Origin: Akkermansiaceae bacterium UBA5020
Lineage (GTDB): Bacteria > Verrucomicrobiota > Verrucomicrobiia > Verrucomicrobiales > DEV007
Direction: 5' to 3'
Assembly (NCBI GenBank): GCA_002396885.1
Contig: DGXY01000019.1
Coordinates: forward strand, 59,649 to 123,648
Length of the DNA stretch: 64,000 bases
In this document: positions 17,278-26,247 of the stretch, piece after piece
Position numbering within the stretch: position 1 is the first letter of the stretch
How the letters are laid out: each line of letters begins with the position of its first letter
Translations under genes and position numbers: made by a program
The notes under the pieces: generated by a model
The model's input: the letters and a program-made list of their open reading frames with translations, nothing else
What the model was told of the DNA's origin: nothing
Databases searched by the model: none

Positions 17278-17754
17278 TCACCGGTTCAACACGAGAAACC
17301 CCGCGTTCAAATAGGTCGCATAGCTGACCCAAGCGAGGTAGGGCACGAGCAGCCAAGCGGCGAACCGGTCGAGCGGTTTGAAGGCGAGAATCGTCAGGAG
17401 GATCATCACCCAGAGCACGACGATCACCGCAAGAGCCACGGCGACGAGATGCGCGCCGAAAAAGAGGGGCGTCCAGGTCAGGTTCAGAATCATCTGGATT
17501 GCAAACCGGACCAGTGCACGACGTTTTTCCGCGCCCACTGGCACAAAATGCCAGACCCGCGCGAGCGACACGCCCATCATCAGGTAGAGCAAGGTCCAGA
17601 CCGGACCAAAAACCGCGTTCGGCGGCGTGCCGGGGGGCTTCGCGAGCGCCGCATACCAGTCCGGAATCGCCCCGGCCGTCACCAATCCTCCAGCCGCGCC
17701 CAGCACCATCACGATCACCACGGACAAGATCAACTTTGGCCAGAACTTCAACAT
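17278..17754 (-). CDS. tspO: TspO/MBR family tryptophan-rich sensory protein
   Basis: A five-helix membrane protein of about 158 residues (163 if the ATG at 17769 is used). TspO binds porphyrins and cholesterol-like ligands and takes part in stress and tetrapyrrole regulation in bacteria. Family marks: KPPGTPPNAVFGPVWTLLY in the first loop/second helix, LNLTWTPLFFG, and PYLAWVSYATYLNAG at the C-terminal end. I prefer the ATG at 17754 (MLKFWPKL), because family members start directly at the first helix. It converges with the DUF1552 gene and diverges from rsgA. No neighbour suggests a pathway. Confidence 0.92.
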   Translation of the reverse strand: MLKFWPKLILSVVIVMVLGAAGGLVTAGAIPDWYAALAKPPGTPPNAVFGPVWTLLYLMMGVSLARVWHFVPVGAEKRRALVRFAIQMILNLTWTPLFFGAHLVAVALAVIVVLWVMILLTILAFKPLDRFAAWLLVPYLAWVSYATYLNAGFLVLNR

Positions 17755-17853
17755 GCAAGAGGGTCGCATGGATGACCCAGGCGGGTCGAGTGCAATCTTC
17801 GAAAGCGTTCTTTTCGCGTGAATGCCGCCCGTGATCCGCTACCTTGTCGCTTG

Positions 17854-18966
17854 ATGACGCTCACGGACCTGGGTTGGAACGAACGCTTCGAGGCGGAGTT
17901 CGCCCCCTTTGCCAAAAAGGGGTGGGTCCCCGCGCGCCTCATCCGCGACAACAAGATCACCTACGGAGCCCTGACCGAGGGCGGCTACGAATACGAGGTG
18001 GTGATGGGCGGAAAGGTCTATCACGATGCCTCCTGCGATGCCGAGCTCCCCGCCGTGGGCGACTGGGTCGCTCTTGAAATCGGCACCGGTGATCTCGACC
18101 ACGTCATCCGCGCGCGCCTCTCGCGCCAGACCTGCTTCTCTCGCAAAGCCCCGGGCAAGAGCAGCGAAGAGCAGGTGATCGCCGCCAACGTTTCCCTCGT
18201 CTGCGTCGTCACCGACGCTGGCACGGATTTGAATCTGCGGCGCATGGAGCGCTTTTTCACCCTCATCGAGCGTGGTGGAGCCAAGGCCCTCGTCCTCGTC
18301 AACAAATCCGATCTTCATTCCCCGGAGCAGAACGAGGAAGCCGCTGCCGCGATCCGCGCGCTCTCGCCCGAGGCCGACGTCATCGTGACGAGCGCGATCG
18401 ACGGTCGCAATGTCGCCGAAGTCCGCCGTTTCCTCGAGCCCGGCATTTCCATCACCTTCGTCGGCTCGAGCGGGGTCGGAAAATCGTCGCTCGTAAACGC
18501 CCTCCTTGGCGAGGATTGGCAGGAAGAGGGCGAGGTGAACGAGGTGACCGGCAAGGGACGCCATACCACGACGGCACGGGAGCTCATCGTGCTCGAGGAA
18601 GGTGGCATCCTCGTCGACAATCCCGGCATCCGCGAAGTGCAGATGTGGACCGACGAACACACCCTGCGCGAAAAGTTCCTCGATGTCGCCGAGATCGCGT
18701 CGCAGTGTCGCTTTCACGATTGCCGCCACGGGAGCGACGCGGGTTGCGCGATCCGTGAAGCCGTCGCCGAAGGCCGTCTCTCGCGCGAGCGGATCGATGG
18801 ATTCCTCAAGCTCGACGAAGAGATCGCCGAGCTGAAAAAGCGCCTCAAGAAGCGCTCCATGAACATTGAACGCCGCGCCAAGCGCGATCACCGCGTGAAG
18901 GCCCGCAATCTCGTCGACCGTCGCGAACTCGAGGCCGAACTGAAACCGAGACCGACGCATACCTGA
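17854..18966 (+). CDS. rsgA: Ribosome small-subunit-dependent GTPase A (RsgA/YjeQ)
   Basis: A 370-residue circularly permuted GTPase that checks late 30S subunit maturation. The GTPase motifs occur in permuted order: G4 NKSD (about residue 150), G1 GSSGVGKSSLVNALLG (about 205-220) and G3 DNPGI. The C-terminal zinc knuckle is seen as C-x5-C-x-H-x6-C (CRFHDCRHGSDAGC). The OB-fold domain is at the N-terminus. The ATG at 17854 is preferred over the GTG at 17818. The last 35 residues are strongly basic and probably contact rRNA. engB starts 10 bases downstream, forming a two-gene ribosome-assembly unit. Confidence 0.95.
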   Translation: MTLTDLGWNERFEAEFAPFAKKGWVPARLIRDNKITYGALTEGGYEYEVVMGGKVYHDASCDAELPAVGDWVALEIGTGDLDHVIRARLSRQTCFSRKAPGKSSEEQVIAANVSLVCVVTDAGTDLNLRRMERFFTLIERGGAKALVLVNKSDLHSPEQNEEAAAAIRALSPEADVIVTSAIDGRNVAEVRRFLEPGISITFVGSSGVGKSSLVNALLGEDWQEEGEVNEVTGKGRHTTTARELIVLEEGGILVDNPGIREVQMWTDEHTLREKFLDVAEIASQCRFHDCRHGSDAGCAIREAVAEGRLSRERIDGFLKLDEEIAELKKRLKKRSMNIERRAKRDHRVKARNLVDRRELEAELKPRPTHT

Positions 18967-18976
18967 CCCACGCACC

Positions 18977-19579
18977 ATGAAAATCAAAAGCGCCCGCTAT
19001 GCGACGAGTGCGATCGGGATCGATGACTGTCCCTCCGCCCAGTTGCCCGAGTTCGCCTTCATCGGCCGATCGAACGTGGGCAAATCCTCGCTCATCAACC
19101 TGCTCTGCAATCAAAAGGCCCTCGCTCAGGTCTCGAGTTCGCCCGGGAAAACGCGGACGATCAATTTCTTCGTCGTGAACGAAGACTGGGTGCTCGTCGA
19201 TCTTCCAGGCTACGGCTACGCGAAGGCCGCAAAGACCGAACGCGAGCGCTTCAACGAATTCGTCGCCGACTACCTCGAGTTCCGCGAGGGACTCACCCAC
19301 GTCTTCGTGCTGATCGACAGCCGACTCGACCCCCAGCGCATCGACCTCGAATTCACCTCCTGGCTCGTGGAGAAGGGCGTCCCCTTCTCGCTCATTTTCA
19401 CGAAGGCCGACAAACTGAAACCCTCGAAGGTCAACACCAACCGTGCCCAGTTTCTCGCGGCCCTCTCCGAATTCGTGGAAGGCGAACCCGCCACCTTCAT
19501 CACCTCTGCCGAAGCCAAAACCGGCCGGCTCGAGGTGCTCGGTGCGATCCGGGAGATGATGTCGACCCAGGGGGCGTAA
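18977..19579 (+). CDS. engB: Ribosome biogenesis GTP-binding protein EngB (YsxC/YihA)
   Basis: A 200-residue TrmE-Era-EngA-EngB-type GTPase needed for 50S subunit assembly in other bacteria. Motifs: G1 GRSNVGKSSLIN, G2 Thr in GKTRTINFF, G3 DLPGYGYAK, G4 FTKADKL and G5-like TSAEAKTG. Length is normal for the family (about 195-210). It follows rsgA by 10 bases, so the two are likely cotranscribed. It converges with hrpA, whose stop codon lies 9 bases away. Confidence 0.96.
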   Translation: MKIKSARYATSAIGIDDCPSAQLPEFAFIGRSNVGKSSLINLLCNQKALAQVSSSPGKTRTINFFVVNEDWVLVDLPGYGYAKAAKTERERFNEFVADYLEFREGLTHVFVLIDSRLDPQRIDLEFTSWLVEKGVPFSLIFTKADKLKPSKVNTNRAQFLAALSEFVEGEPATFITSAEAKTGRLEVLGAIREMMSTQGA

Positions 19580-19588
19580 GCCACGCCC

Positions 19589-22500
19589 TCACTTCAATCG
19601 CGCCCGCAGTTCCGGAGCAAAGTGCTTCAGTCGTAGATCGCGGTCCGCCGCGAGAGCCTTCGCGTGCTGGGTCGCCAGCGGACATTGCCCGCATTCGCAG
19701 CCCGGCGTGTCGCGCCAGATCGCAGCGGCCTCCGTCTCGTAACGCGAAAGCTTCTCGAGATCCTTCGCCGGGGCAGCCCCGAGCATCCGGGTCAGGCGCA
19801 TCTCAAGTCCTTGGAAATGAATCAGGGTGCGTCCAAAGTCATCGACGAGGAGCCAGCCCGGCGCGAGGAGCCGGTCGAGCTGGCGACGCCCGTCGGTGAC
19901 CGATTCCTCGTAGCCGCGAGGTGCCGTCGCAAGGAGTCCCGCCACCGTCTCAGCAACCCGGAGGATCTTCGCGACCGACTCGCACACGACGGCGGCACCT
20001 TGGAACAGCTCCGCGTCGCAACGGACGATCGAAGCTTCCCACTCTTTCATCACGAACGGTTCGCCTAGCCGATCAATCAAGATCCGTCGCAGGAGATCCT
20101 CGCGATGCTGCGCCGCCTCCGGACCGACCCGGGTCAGGAAAAGTGCCTCCGCCGGCGTGAGGAAACGCCCCGAGGCCGGGGAATTAGCGGCAGGAGAGGG
20201 ACTTGCTGGCACGGGTTTCGCAGCGGGAGTCTTCGCGACTCCGCCAAATGCCGCCGCCAAAGAATTGAAATCCGCCTCCTGTTTCGGACCGTTTCTTGTC
20301 GCGGCCGCGACAAGATTTGGTCCTGTTTTCCCGGCAAAGATCACCCCGAGGAGCCGCTCGACCGGATCTTTCCTGGCCGAGCGGAACAATCGCGTCACAC
20401 CGAGGCGGTGCTGGGTGAGGGCGCAGGACTCCGAAGGCCAAAGCCGCATCGCGACGCCGTCCTTGCCCGCGTCGAGGAGACCTGGGAATCCGGTGGTGTG
20501 GCGATCAAGCGAGACATGACGCGGCAGGTCGCCGAAATTCCACGTGGTGATCCCCTGTTTCGCGAACCGCCCCTTCGCCACCTCATCGAATCGGTCGCGC
20601 ACCTTGCCGGCGAGCGCGCGCTGGAGTTCCTCGAGGTCGAGACCGCTCCCGACGACGCGTCCCTTGTCGTCGACGATTTCAAAATGCAAATGGAGATGCG
20701 ACGGCAGCCGCTCGAGATCGAAGGCGCCCGGGGATAAGTTGAGCCCGTGGGCCTCGTGAAGGTAATCGATGAGTGCCTCGAGCAATCCGCAATGCGGCTC
20801 GTAGCCCTCCCAAGCGTCGAGAAAGTCATCGACGACCTCTCGATTCGCGGGCAACATCGTCCGCATCTCTTTGCGAAGGCAACGCAGCAGGGCGGTGACC
20901 TTTTCCCCAAGCCAGCCTGGAACGAGCCATTCGCCATACCACGGCGGCAGGTGGGACAACTCGACGAGGGGCACCTTTGCAGTGATGCCATCGGCGGGAT
21001 CGGAGGGATTGTGCAGGTAAACGAGGGAAAAGTCCGCCGTCCCGTCCGGCGAGGCGATCGTGTCAGGATAATCTTCCGGATAGACGGGATCGCGTTGCGG
21101 CAGGAGACAATCCTCAAGGGTGAAGTCGAGAAACCCCTCGGCCTGCGCCGCGAGCCACTTCTCGAAATCCTTCTGCGTGCAGATCGAGGTCGGGAGCCGC
21201 CCTTCGTAGAACGAGACGATGCCGGGCGGATGGAGCAGCCCCCCGAGACGACGCATCTTGTGCTCGAGTCGCTCGGCCGCGGCCATCGTTTCGCGGTTCT
21301 TGGCGAGAGCGACAAGGGGCGCGCGGGTGTTGCCGTTGACGAGCGCTTCGAGGATGAAAATCTCACGGGAGAGCTTTGCGTCGATGCGGCCGTAATGGAT
21401 GCGGCGTTTCTCGATAACCGGCAGACCGAAGGCAAGGACGCGCTCCTCGCCGTAGACGGCCCCTTGGTCGGGGACCCAGTGCGGATTCGAATAGCGGTAG
21501 CGGCAGAGATGCGGCGCGACTTTCTCGAACCAACCGGGGTCGAAGGTGGCGGAATTGCGGGCGTAGAGCTTCGCGGTCTCGACAAGCTCGAAGGCGATAA
21601 CCCACGCGGGCGACCCGCCGAAGATGCCCGATCCAGGGAAAAGCCAAAAGGTCGAGTCGTTCGCCCCCTTGTATCCCTGTCCCTTGCCGCGGAACATCCC
21701 GATCTGGCTCGGAACCGCCGCGAGAATGGCGCGGTGGAGCGGCTCGGAATAGGTGTCGGAGGGATCCTCGATGGGTTTGTTAGGATCGGGGAGCCGCCAT
21801 TTCATCTCCCGCAACGTGTCGCGCAGCTCGCGATGGAGATTGAGCCATTCCTGGGTGCGGCGGTGGTTGAGGAAGGACTTCTGGCAGAACTTGCGGAGCT
21901 GGTTGCCCGACTTGCCACGCGCTTCCTGAATCGCGAACCAGAGCCGGAGCCAGCCGGTGAAGTCGGATCTTTTGTCGCGGAATTTCGCATGGGCCTCGTC
22001 GGCGGCCTGCTGCCGGTCGCGGGGGCGTTCGCGGGGATCCTGCACCGCGAGGGCGCTCGCGACGATGAGCCCCTCGGCGAGGCAGCCTTCGGCCTCGGCC
22101 GCGACGAGGACGCGCCCCACCCGTGGATCGAGCGGAAGACGCGCGAGACTGTGGCCGATCCCGGTCACCTCGACCTCGCGCCCGTGCTTCTTCACCGCCC
22201 CGATCTCCTCGAGGACACGATAGGCCTGGGCGACACGCTTCGGCTGGGGAGGATCGACGAAGGGGAACTCGAGCGGATCGCCGAGCCCGAGATGCTCCAT
22301 CTGCAGGACGACGCCGGCGAGATTCGATCGCAAAATCTCGGGATCGGTGAAGTCGGGACGCTCCACAAAATCCTCTTCCGAAAAAAGCCTGACACACACC
22401 CCTTCGCTGACGCGGCCGCACCTTCCGCGCCGCTGGCGCGCGCTCGCCTTTGAGACCGGCTCGATGCGGAGCCGCTGGATCCCCGAGCCCGGATCGTGGC

Positions 22501-23413
22501 GGCTCACGCGGGCGAGTCCCGAATCGATCACAAAGCGTATCCCCGGAATCGTCAGCGAGGTCTCGGCCACGTTCGTCGCAAGGATGACCCGCCGCTTCGA
22601 CGGAATCGGACGAAAGACCGCCCCCTGTTCCGCGGCGGCCTGGCGGGCGAAGAGCGGGAGCACGAGCGTGTCGCGATACTTGCGGCCCTCCAGCAACTCG
22701 GCCGCCTCGCGGATCTCGCGCTCTCCGGGCAGAAAAACGAGGGTGTCGCCGAGCCGGTCGATCTCGCCGAGCGACTCAAAGGCACGGCTCACCTGCTCTG
22801 CGAGCGACTCGTATTCGTCAAAAGCAGGCTGATACAAATCCGTCACGGGAAAGGCGCGGCCCTCCACCTCGATTACCGGGGCACCGCCGAAGAATTCCGA
22901 GAAGGCTCCCGCGTCGAGCGTCGCCGAGGAGATCACCACCTTCAGATCCCGCCGTTTCGCGAGGGTGCGGTGGAGATAGCCGAGGATGAAATCGATGTTG
23001 AGCGATCGCTCGTGCGCTTCATCGACGATGATCGTGTCGTATTGTCGCAGATCGGGATCCTTCCGCGTCTCGGCGAGGAGGACGCCGTCGGTCATGAATT
23101 TCACACGCGTCGCCGCCTTGTCGGTGCGGTCCTCGAAGCGGATCTGGTAGCCGACCTCGCGTCCGAGCGGCACCTGCAATTCCTCCGCGACGCGCGCCGC
23201 CACCGAGGTCGCGGCGATGCGGCGCGGCTGGGTGCAGCCGACGCGGCGGCCTTTCGCACCGAGACCGAGCTCGAGCGCGATCTTCGGAAGCTGGGTCGTC
23301 TTCCCCGAGCCCGTGTCGCCGCAGACGATGACCACGGCATGCCGCTCCATCGCCGCGCGGATATCATCGCGTCGTTTCGAAACGGGGAGTTCTTCTGGAA
23401 AGGTGAGGTTCAA
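19589..23413 (-). CDS. hrpA: ATP-dependent RNA helicase HrpA
   Basis: A DEAH-box helicase of about 1274 residues, the normal size for bacterial HrpA. Motifs in order: Walker A GDTGSGKTTQLPKI, motif Ib CTQPRRIAA, DEAH box VDEAHERS, motif III SSATLD, and motif VI QRRGRCGR. The HA2/OB-fold domains and a long C-terminal DUF3418 region follow. HrpA unwinds mRNA and has been linked to rescue of stalled ribosomes. The start is uncertain: the frame is open to a TTG at 23557, but family homology begins at LNLTFPEELPVSKRRDD, so I chose the TTG at 23413; no ATG lies upstream of Walker A. The extreme C-terminus has a C-x-C-x2-C cluster (PGCECGQCPL). Confidence 0.93.
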   Translation of the reverse strand: MNLTFPEELPVSKRRDDIRAAMERHAVVIVCGDTGSGKTTQLPKIALELGLGAKGRRVGCTQPRRIAATSVAARVAEELQVPLGREVGYQIRFEDRTDKAATRVKFMTDGVLLAETRKDPDLRQYDTIIVDEAHERSLNIDFILGYLHRTLAKRRDLKVVISSATLDAGAFSEFFGGAPVIEVEGRAFPVTDLYQPAFDEYESLAEQVSRAFESLGEIDRLGDTLVFLPGEREIREAAELLEGRKYRDTLVLPLFARQAAAEQGAVFRPIPSKRRVILATNVAETSLTIPGIRFVIDSGLARVSRHDPGSGIQRLRIEPVSKASARQRRGRCGRVSEGVCVRLFSEEDFVERPDFTDPEILRSNLAGVVLQMEHLGLGDPLEFPFVDPPQPKRVAQAYRVLEEIGAVKKHGREVEVTGIGHSLARLPLDPRVGRVLVAAEAEGCLAEGLIVASALAVQDPRERPRDRQQAADEAHAKFRDKRSDFTGWLRLWFAIQEARGKSGNQLRKFCQKSFLNHRRTQEWLNLHRELRDTLREMKWRLPDPNKPIEDPSDTYSEPLHRAILAAVPSQIGMFRGKGQGYKGANDSTFWLFPGSGIFGGSPAWVIAFELVETAKLYARNSATFDPGWFEKVAPHLCRYRYSNPHWVPDQGAVYGEERVLAFGLPVIEKRRIHYGRIDAKLSREIFILEALVNGNTRAPLVALAKNRETMAAAERLEHKMRRLGGLLHPPGIVSFYEGRLPTSICTQKDFEKWLAAQAEGFLDFTLEDCLLPQRDPVYPEDYPDTIASPDGTADFSLVYLHNPSDPADGITAKVPLVELSHLPPWYGEWLVPGWLGEKVTALLRCLRKEMRTMLPANREVVDDFLDAWEGYEPHCGLLEALIDYLHEAHGLNLSPGAFDLERLPSHLHLHFEIVDDKGRVVGSGLDLEELQRALAGKVRDRFDEVAKGRFAKQGITTWNFGDLPRHVSLDRHTTGFPGLLDAGKDGVAMRLWPSESCALTQHRLGVTRLFRSARKDPVERLLGVIFAGKTGPNLVAAATRNGPKQEADFNSLAAAFGGVAKTPAAKPVPASPSPAANSPASGRFLTPAEALFLTRVGPEAAQHREDLLRRILIDRLGEPFVMKEWEASIVRCDAELFQGAAVVCESVAKILRVAETVAGLLATAPRGYEESVTDGRRQLDRLLAPGWLLVDDFGRTLIHFQGLEMRLTRMLGAAPAKDLEKLSRYETEAAAIWRDTPGCECGQCPLATQHAKALAADRDLRLKHFAPELRARLK

Positions 23414-23639
23414 AGGAAAAACGACTTCCCGCCGCGTGGGATGGTGTGGTGAAGAGTCAGAACGTAGTGAAGATAGACGGCACACAGCGAAGTCAATTGC
23501 GGTGATGGACAAACTGGGCAAGCGAAGACGGCTTTGAACTTCGGCAAGCTCAGCCAAGTACCGCGACCACGGGATGCGAGGACGTTGACACCCGGAGTGC
23601 TACCCGTCATCGTGAAGATCCGCAACCGTTCCCGATGTC

Positions 23640-26246
23640 ATGACCCGCTCTGGATTTTTTCTTTGTCTCCACTTGATTCTCCCGGGACTTTTGCTTTCTC
23701 TCTCTCTTCCCCTTTCCGCCGCACCTCCGGTCGCCCCAGTGCCGCCCCGTTCCGCGCCTCCGAAAGCGCCGGAGGTGCCGGCGGAAATTCCACCCCATAT
23801 CGAGATCCTCGCTCCGGGAGTGAAGCTCACCCTCCTCGCGGAGCACCCTGACATCGTCACCCCGACGGGGATCGACGTCGATGAGGATGGGCGGATCTAC
23901 ACGATCTCGTGCCACACTCACTTCCGCCCCGAAGGCTATGTCGGTCCGGAGCACGACGAGATTCTCATGTTCGATCCCGACGGAAAGAACCGTCGCGTCT
24001 TTTACAACAAGACCACGGCGACGATGCAACTCATCCTCGGTCCGGACGGGTGGGTCTATCTCACCGAGCGCGGCCGTATCCTCCGGGTGAAGGACAGCGA
24101 CGGCGACGGCAAAGGCGACCTCGAGGAAACCCTCGCCGCCCTCGACACCCTCGCCGACTACCCGCACAACGGACTCAGCGGCATGGCCTGGCATCCCGAC
24201 GGCGGCTTGGTGGTTTCGTTAGGGGAAAACTTCGGGAAGGACTGGATTCTCACGGCCCGTGATGGATCGAAGGTGAACGGTCGGGGTGAGGGCGGGGTCT
24301 TCCGCTGCACCCCCGACGGCAAGTCGATGCGCCGCATCGCCCGCGGGTTCTGGAATCCCTTTGGTCTCGCCGTAAACGAATTCGGCGAAGTCTTCGCGGC
24401 GGAGAACGATCCCGGGAGCCGCCCGCCCTGCCGCCTCCTCCACGTTGTCGAGGGCGCGGACTACGGATTTCAATGGGTCTACGGCAGTGCCCCGGTCCAT
24501 CCCTTCGTGGCTTGGAATGGTGAGCTGCGCGGCACCCTCGGCATGGTCCATCCCTCGGGCGAGGGGCCTTGCGCCATCGTCCCGCTCGGCGGCGGAGTGC
24601 TGATTCCCTCGTGGAGCGATCACCGGGTCGATTATTACCCGCTGACCCGCGAGGGCGCGAGCTACCGCTCCGATCGACTGCCGCTCGTGAAAGGCAGCGA
24701 CTTTTTCCGCCCCACGGGTATGACCGAGGGGCCAGACGGATCGTTTTATCTGAACGACTGGGTCTTCAGCTCCTATCCGATTCATTCCCGCGGTCGTCTT
24801 TGGAAACTCGAGATCGATCGCGCGGCCGCGACCTGGATGAAAGCCGAGGCCGACCCGCTCAACGATGCCGCGCGCCTCGCCGCCGATCTGCGCGAGGGAC
24901 GCATCGAAAAGCCCGACAGCGAACTCTTCGCAATCGCCAACTCCGACGATGCCTACCTCGCCGACGCGGCCCTCTCCGCCCTCGCGCGTCAGAGCAAGGC
25001 ATGGACGCCCGAACTCCTTCGCGTGATGTCGTCGGAGAATCGCGTGCTCGCCCTCGTCGCGCTGCGTCGTGTCGATCTGGCCGAGGAAAAATGGGTGCGC
25101 GCCTTTCTCGACGACTCCGATCCCGAGATCCGTTTTGAGTGCCTGCGTTGGATCGCCGACGCGGTCCTGACCGCGTTCAGTCCGGAAGTGGAGAGGGTCC
25201 TGTCGGAGGCGACGCTCGACTACCGCCTTTTCGAGGCCGCCCTCGCGACCTGGAACACCTTGCGGGGCGAACCCGGCGCCGGGGTGACCAATCCCGACGT
25301 CCTCACCGGAAAGATCCTTGATCCTAACACTCCTCCCAAACTGAAAGGATACGCCCTGCGCCTCGCACCTCCCGCGCATCCGAAATTGACCTTGGAAGTG
25401 TTGCGCGATCTGCTCGCCACCGCCGATGCGGATCTCTCGCTCGAAGTGGTGCGCACGCTCGCCGCGAAGAATTCCGACGAGGCCCGGGTCGTCCTCGCCG
25501 AGATCGCTTCGGACGATGAACTCGCCGAGAAGGTGCGGGCCGACGCCGTCTCCGGTCTCGCCGCCTCGAACGCCCCCGAGCATCGCGAGCTGCTCTTCGT
25601 TCTCGCCGGTGACGCACAGGCCGCGATCCGCGACGAGGCCCTCCGCGCCCTCCGCGGCGTGGTGCCCGACGATGAAGGCAAGGCGACCCTTGCCCATGTC
25701 TTATCGACCCATCCCGACGCGGCTCCGCTCGTGAAGACGATCCTCGAACCCTTCTCGTTGAATGAGGGGCGGCCGGGCTTCGAAGACACCGCTGCTTGGC
25801 TGAAGCGTCTCGACACAGTGCCGGGTGAACCCGATCCCGAGGCGGGACGACGCGTCTTTTTCCACTCACGCCTCGCGCTTTGCTCTTCGTGCCACCGCCA
25901 CGGCGGGCGCGGGGTGGTGCTTGGCCCCGATCTCAGCCTGGCCGGCAAACAGGGGGATCGCGAGGCACTTCTCCGCTCCATCCTCGAACCCCATCGCGAG
26001 GTCGCGCCGCAGTTTTATCCGAGCCAAGTGAAGCTGAAGGACGGCACCGAATTCATCGGCATCCTCCTCCGATCCTCGAACACGGAGGTCTTCCGCGATC
26101 TCACCGGACAGGAGAAATCCTTTCCCAAGACCGACGTGGTCGAGCGCACCGAGCTGCGCACCTCACTGATGCCGCCGGGACTCGTCTCGATGTTGACCGA
26201 TCGCGAACTGCGCGACCTTCTCGCCTTCCTCGCCAAAGGCGGGTGA
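23640..26246 (+). CDS. PVC-type dehydrogenase-like protein: beta-propeller, HEAT repeats, c-type heme
   Basis: An 868-residue exported protein. After the signal peptide (about 5-27) comes a Pro-rich linker. A six-bladed NHL/PQQ-dehydrogenase-like propeller follows (about 55-395, GLSGMAWHPDGGLVVSLG, RGFWNPFGLAVNEFGEVFA), with Ala-rich HEAT-like repeats (about 400-700). A C-terminal mono-heme cytochrome domain has the motif CSSCH near residue 750 and then RTELRTSLMPPGL. This architecture is very common in Planctomycetes and Verrucomicrobia ('membrane-bound dehydrogenase' proteins); substrates are unknown. It is divergent from hrpA. The ATG at 23640 fits the signal peptide. A longer relative lies at 58637-61750. 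Confidence 0.9.
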   Translation: MTRSGFFLCLHLILPGLLLSLSLPLSAAPPVAPVPPRSAPPKAPEVPAEIPPHIEILAPGVKLTLLAEHPDIVTPTGIDVDEDGRIYTISCHTHFRPEGYVGPEHDEILMFDPDGKNRRVFYNKTTATMQLILGPDGWVYLTERGRILRVKDSDGDGKGDLEETLAALDTLADYPHNGLSGMAWHPDGGLVVSLGENFGKDWILTARDGSKVNGRGEGGVFRCTPDGKSMRRIARGFWNPFGLAVNEFGEVFAAENDPGSRPPCRLLHVVEGADYGFQWVYGSAPVHPFVAWNGELRGTLGMVHPSGEGPCAIVPLGGGVLIPSWSDHRVDYYPLTREGASYRSDRLPLVKGSDFFRPTGMTEGPDGSFYLNDWVFSSYPIHSRGRLWKLEIDRAAATWMKAEADPLNDAARLAADLREGRIEKPDSELFAIANSDDAYLADAALSALARQSKAWTPELLRVMSSENRVLALVALRRVDLAEEKWVRAFLDDSDPEIRFECLRWIADAVLTAFSPEVERVLSEATLDYRLFEAALATWNTLRGEPGAGVTNPDVLTGKILDPNTPPKLKGYALRLAPPAHPKLTLEVLRDLLATADADLSLEVVRTLAAKNSDEARVVLAEIASDDELAEKVRADAVSGLAASNAPEHRELLFVLAGDAQAAIRDEALRALRGVVPDDEGKATLAHVLSTHPDAAPLVKTILEPFSLNEGRPGFEDTAAWLKRLDTVPGEPDPEAGRRVFFHSRLALCSSCHRHGGRGVVLGPDLSLAGKQGDREALLRSILEPHREVAPQFYPSQVKLKDGTEFIGILLRSSNTEVFRDLTGQEKSFPKTDVVERTELRTSLMPPGLVSMLTDRELRDLLAFLAKGG

Positions 26247-26247
26247 C

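Noticed and set aside
20747..22453. A 568-codon plus-strand frame
   Set aside because: Lies entirely antisense inside hrpA, which has all DEAH helicase motifs.
23585..23613. TTGACA upstream of the PVC-type gene as a promoter
   Set aside because: The -35 box is perfect, but no acceptable -10 box stands 16-18 bases away.
24219..25697. A 492-codon minus-strand frame
   Set aside because: Antisense shadow of the PVC-type propeller/HEAT gene.
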